Shown here piece after piece: positions 63,067 to 64,000 of a stretch of DNA of 64,000 bases (within the stretch, counting starts at the first letter, position 1; every line of letters starts with the position of its first letter). The stretch lies in contig JAQTUE010000011.1 in assembly GCA_028710415.1 (NCBI GenBank), positions 112,171 to 176,170 of the forward strand. The letters run 5' to 3'. The position numbers and the translations under genes are program-made. Source of the DNA: Paludibacter sp. Its GTDB lineage: Bacteria > Bacteroidota > Bacteroidia > Bacteroidales > Paludibacteraceae. A model generated the notes under the pieces. That model saw only the letters and a program-made list of their open reading frames with translations, was not told where the DNA came from and searched no databases.

Positions 63067-63522
63067 ATGAAAGCACTGATTCTAGTTTCAACAATTTTAC
63101 TTTGTTCCATGTCCATCTTTGGACAAAATATCAATCCCAACTATGATGAGAAGCTGGCTAAGGAGTTGCATGCAGACGAGCGTGGGATGAAAATGTATAT
63201 CCTGGTAATACTTAAATCAGGAAGTAATCAAGAGACCGACAAGGCAGTCAGGGACAGTTTGTTTGCAGGCCATTTTGCCAATATAAACCGGTTGGTTGCA
63301 TTAAAGAAAATGGTTGTAGCCGGTCCGTTGGAAACCAATGACCAATCGTACCGGGGTATCTTTATACTCGATGTAACCACCAAGGAGGAAGCTATGGCAT
63401 TGCTTGATGCAGACCCGACCATTAAACAGAAGATTTTTGAGGCTGAATATTATGAATGGTATGGATCGGCTGCCCTGCCAGAATACCTGAAGACAGCTGA
63501 GAAGATCAGGAAAAAGCTGTGA
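63067..63522 (+). CDS. Exported YciI-family protein
   Basis: The 151-residue protein has a signal peptide (MKALILVSTILLCSMSIFG, cleavage before Q). The mature part is a YciI/dimeric alpha-beta barrel fold: KMYILVILKSGSN, then HFANINRLVALKKMVVAGPLE with the conserved His, and SYRGIFILDVTTKEEAMALLDADP. Exported members are typical of this phylum. The substrate is unknown. Confidence 0.87.
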   Translation: MKALILVSTILLCSMSIFGQNINPNYDEKLAKELHADERGMKMYILVILKSGSNQETDKAVRDSLFAGHFANINRLVALKKMVVAGPLETNDQSYRGIFILDVTTKEEAMALLDADPTIKQKIFEAEYYEWYGSAALPEYLKTAEKIRKKL

Positions 63523-63523
63523 G

Positions 63524-63610
63524 AATCAAGAGTCAAGACAAAAGATTCAAGACAAAAGATTCAAGAGTCAAGAACCAAGAGTCAAGATAAAAGACATAAA
63601 CACAAGATAT
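63524..63610. repeat. TCAAGAGTCAAGA word array
   Basis: Words GTCAAGA, TTCAAGA and AAAAGA repeated about ten times; the complement is seen at 41813-41848. Confidence 0.65.
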
Positions 63611-63660
63611 TACTCATTAAAATCAAACAATAAAACACCTTAAATAAATTAAAAAACACA

Positions 63661-64000
63661 TGAAAAACATTTTAGTATTTGGAGCATCGGGTGGTACGGG
63701 CCTGGAAGTAGTGGAGCAGGCATTGGAAGCTGGCCACAATGTAACCGCCATTCTTCGTAATCCTGACAAATTCCCTATCCGTCATGAGCACTTGAGGATC
63801 ATTCAGGGCGATGTATTGAATCTCCAGGGCTATGAAAATTCGTTCTTTGGAATGGATATGGTCATCTCTTGCCTGGGATCACGAAGCAGGGAAGCCACCA
63901 CCGTTTATTCACAAGGGGTGACCAACATTATCCAGGCCATGAAGAAGTTGAAAATGGAAAGGATAATCTGTCTGTCGGCCGGTGGAGTTGAAATAGCACC
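63661..64000 (+). CDS. NAD(P)-binding protein, atypical SDR/NmrA type, 5' part
   Basis: The frame runs off the right edge after about 113 residues. The Rossmann start NILVFGASGGTGLEVVEQALEAG has the GxxGxxG loop of the NAD(P)-binding NmrA-like group, followed by NVTAILRNPDKF and a GDVLNLQGYENSFFGMDMVISCLG strand. Such proteins are reductases or redox sensors. No further detail is visible. Confidence 0.88.

Overview
The window looks like chromosome from a member of the Bacteroidota, most likely order Bacteroidales. The evidence is its AT-rich spacers, its promoters of the TTTG-N19/20-TAnnTTTG type, a type IX secretion C-terminal domain, surface lipoproteins with Cys-Lys-Asp-Glu starts, a DUF5606 protein, and gene neighbours typical of that phylum (zinc-ribbon protein beside Nif3, HolA beside an HSDR_N-type protein, RNase P RNA, small SRP RNA). 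Nothing marks it as plasmid or prophage.

Bases 1-4900: the 3' end of hcp, then a minus-strand operon iorA-iorB-(282-residue two-repeat protein), closed by a second, truncated copy of the hcp tail, so the operon lies between two direct repeats of about 430 bp. Bases 4969-9252: an AT-rich five-gene minus-strand operon (radical SAM enzyme, small DUF6375-like protein, membrane protein with a GAF-like domain, 77-residue protein, HEPN-like protein). No family function is known to me for the set, and it is the best candidate here for an undescribed system. Bases 9253-22874: scattered household and accessory genes (rhodanese, reductase, cyclophilin, ModF-like ABC protein, histidine kinase, CE2-like esterase), then an arginine/citrulline route (amidinotransferase-fold hydrolase, CtlX, RocD) and an M50 protease, with many intergenic repeats.

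Bases 22875-36620: core genes hisA, DUF5606, Nif3-like, zinc ribbon, an XRE regulator with an operator inside its promoter, pyrK-pyrD, an AlkD-like protein, two paralogous small secreted proteins sharing a 5' leader, an HSDR_N protein, amn, holA and tex. Bases 36645-43580: a type IX-secreted protein, a THUMP-like methyltransferase, a lipoprotein, a cobalamin riboswitch driving a DUF4465 lipoprotein, small SRP RNA, tRNA-Thr(TGT), a YihY protein and RNase P RNA. Bases 43755-54944: ndh, trpB2 with a Trp-codon leader peptide and attenuator, yicC-gmk-nadD, a metallo-beta-lactamase-fold hydrolase, rsmG, fabD, a threefold 333-bp palindromic tandem repeat, and aspS. Bases 55864-64000: an uncharacterised Bacteroidota family protein, an AT-rich HD plus HSP90-type ATPase protein of conflict-system type, a slipin, a secreted TPR-like protein, a NimA-like flavoprotein, a YciI protein and the start of an NAD(P)-binding protein.

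A recurring theme is spacer DNA built from short words repeated in both orientations. Three arrays have an exact 11-bp period with different words. Others have periods of 7-9 bp and run up to start codons. Larger imperfect palindromes (193, 220, 223 and 333 bp) look like non-autonomous mobile elements. All product names rest on motifs recognised by eye; no database search was run.
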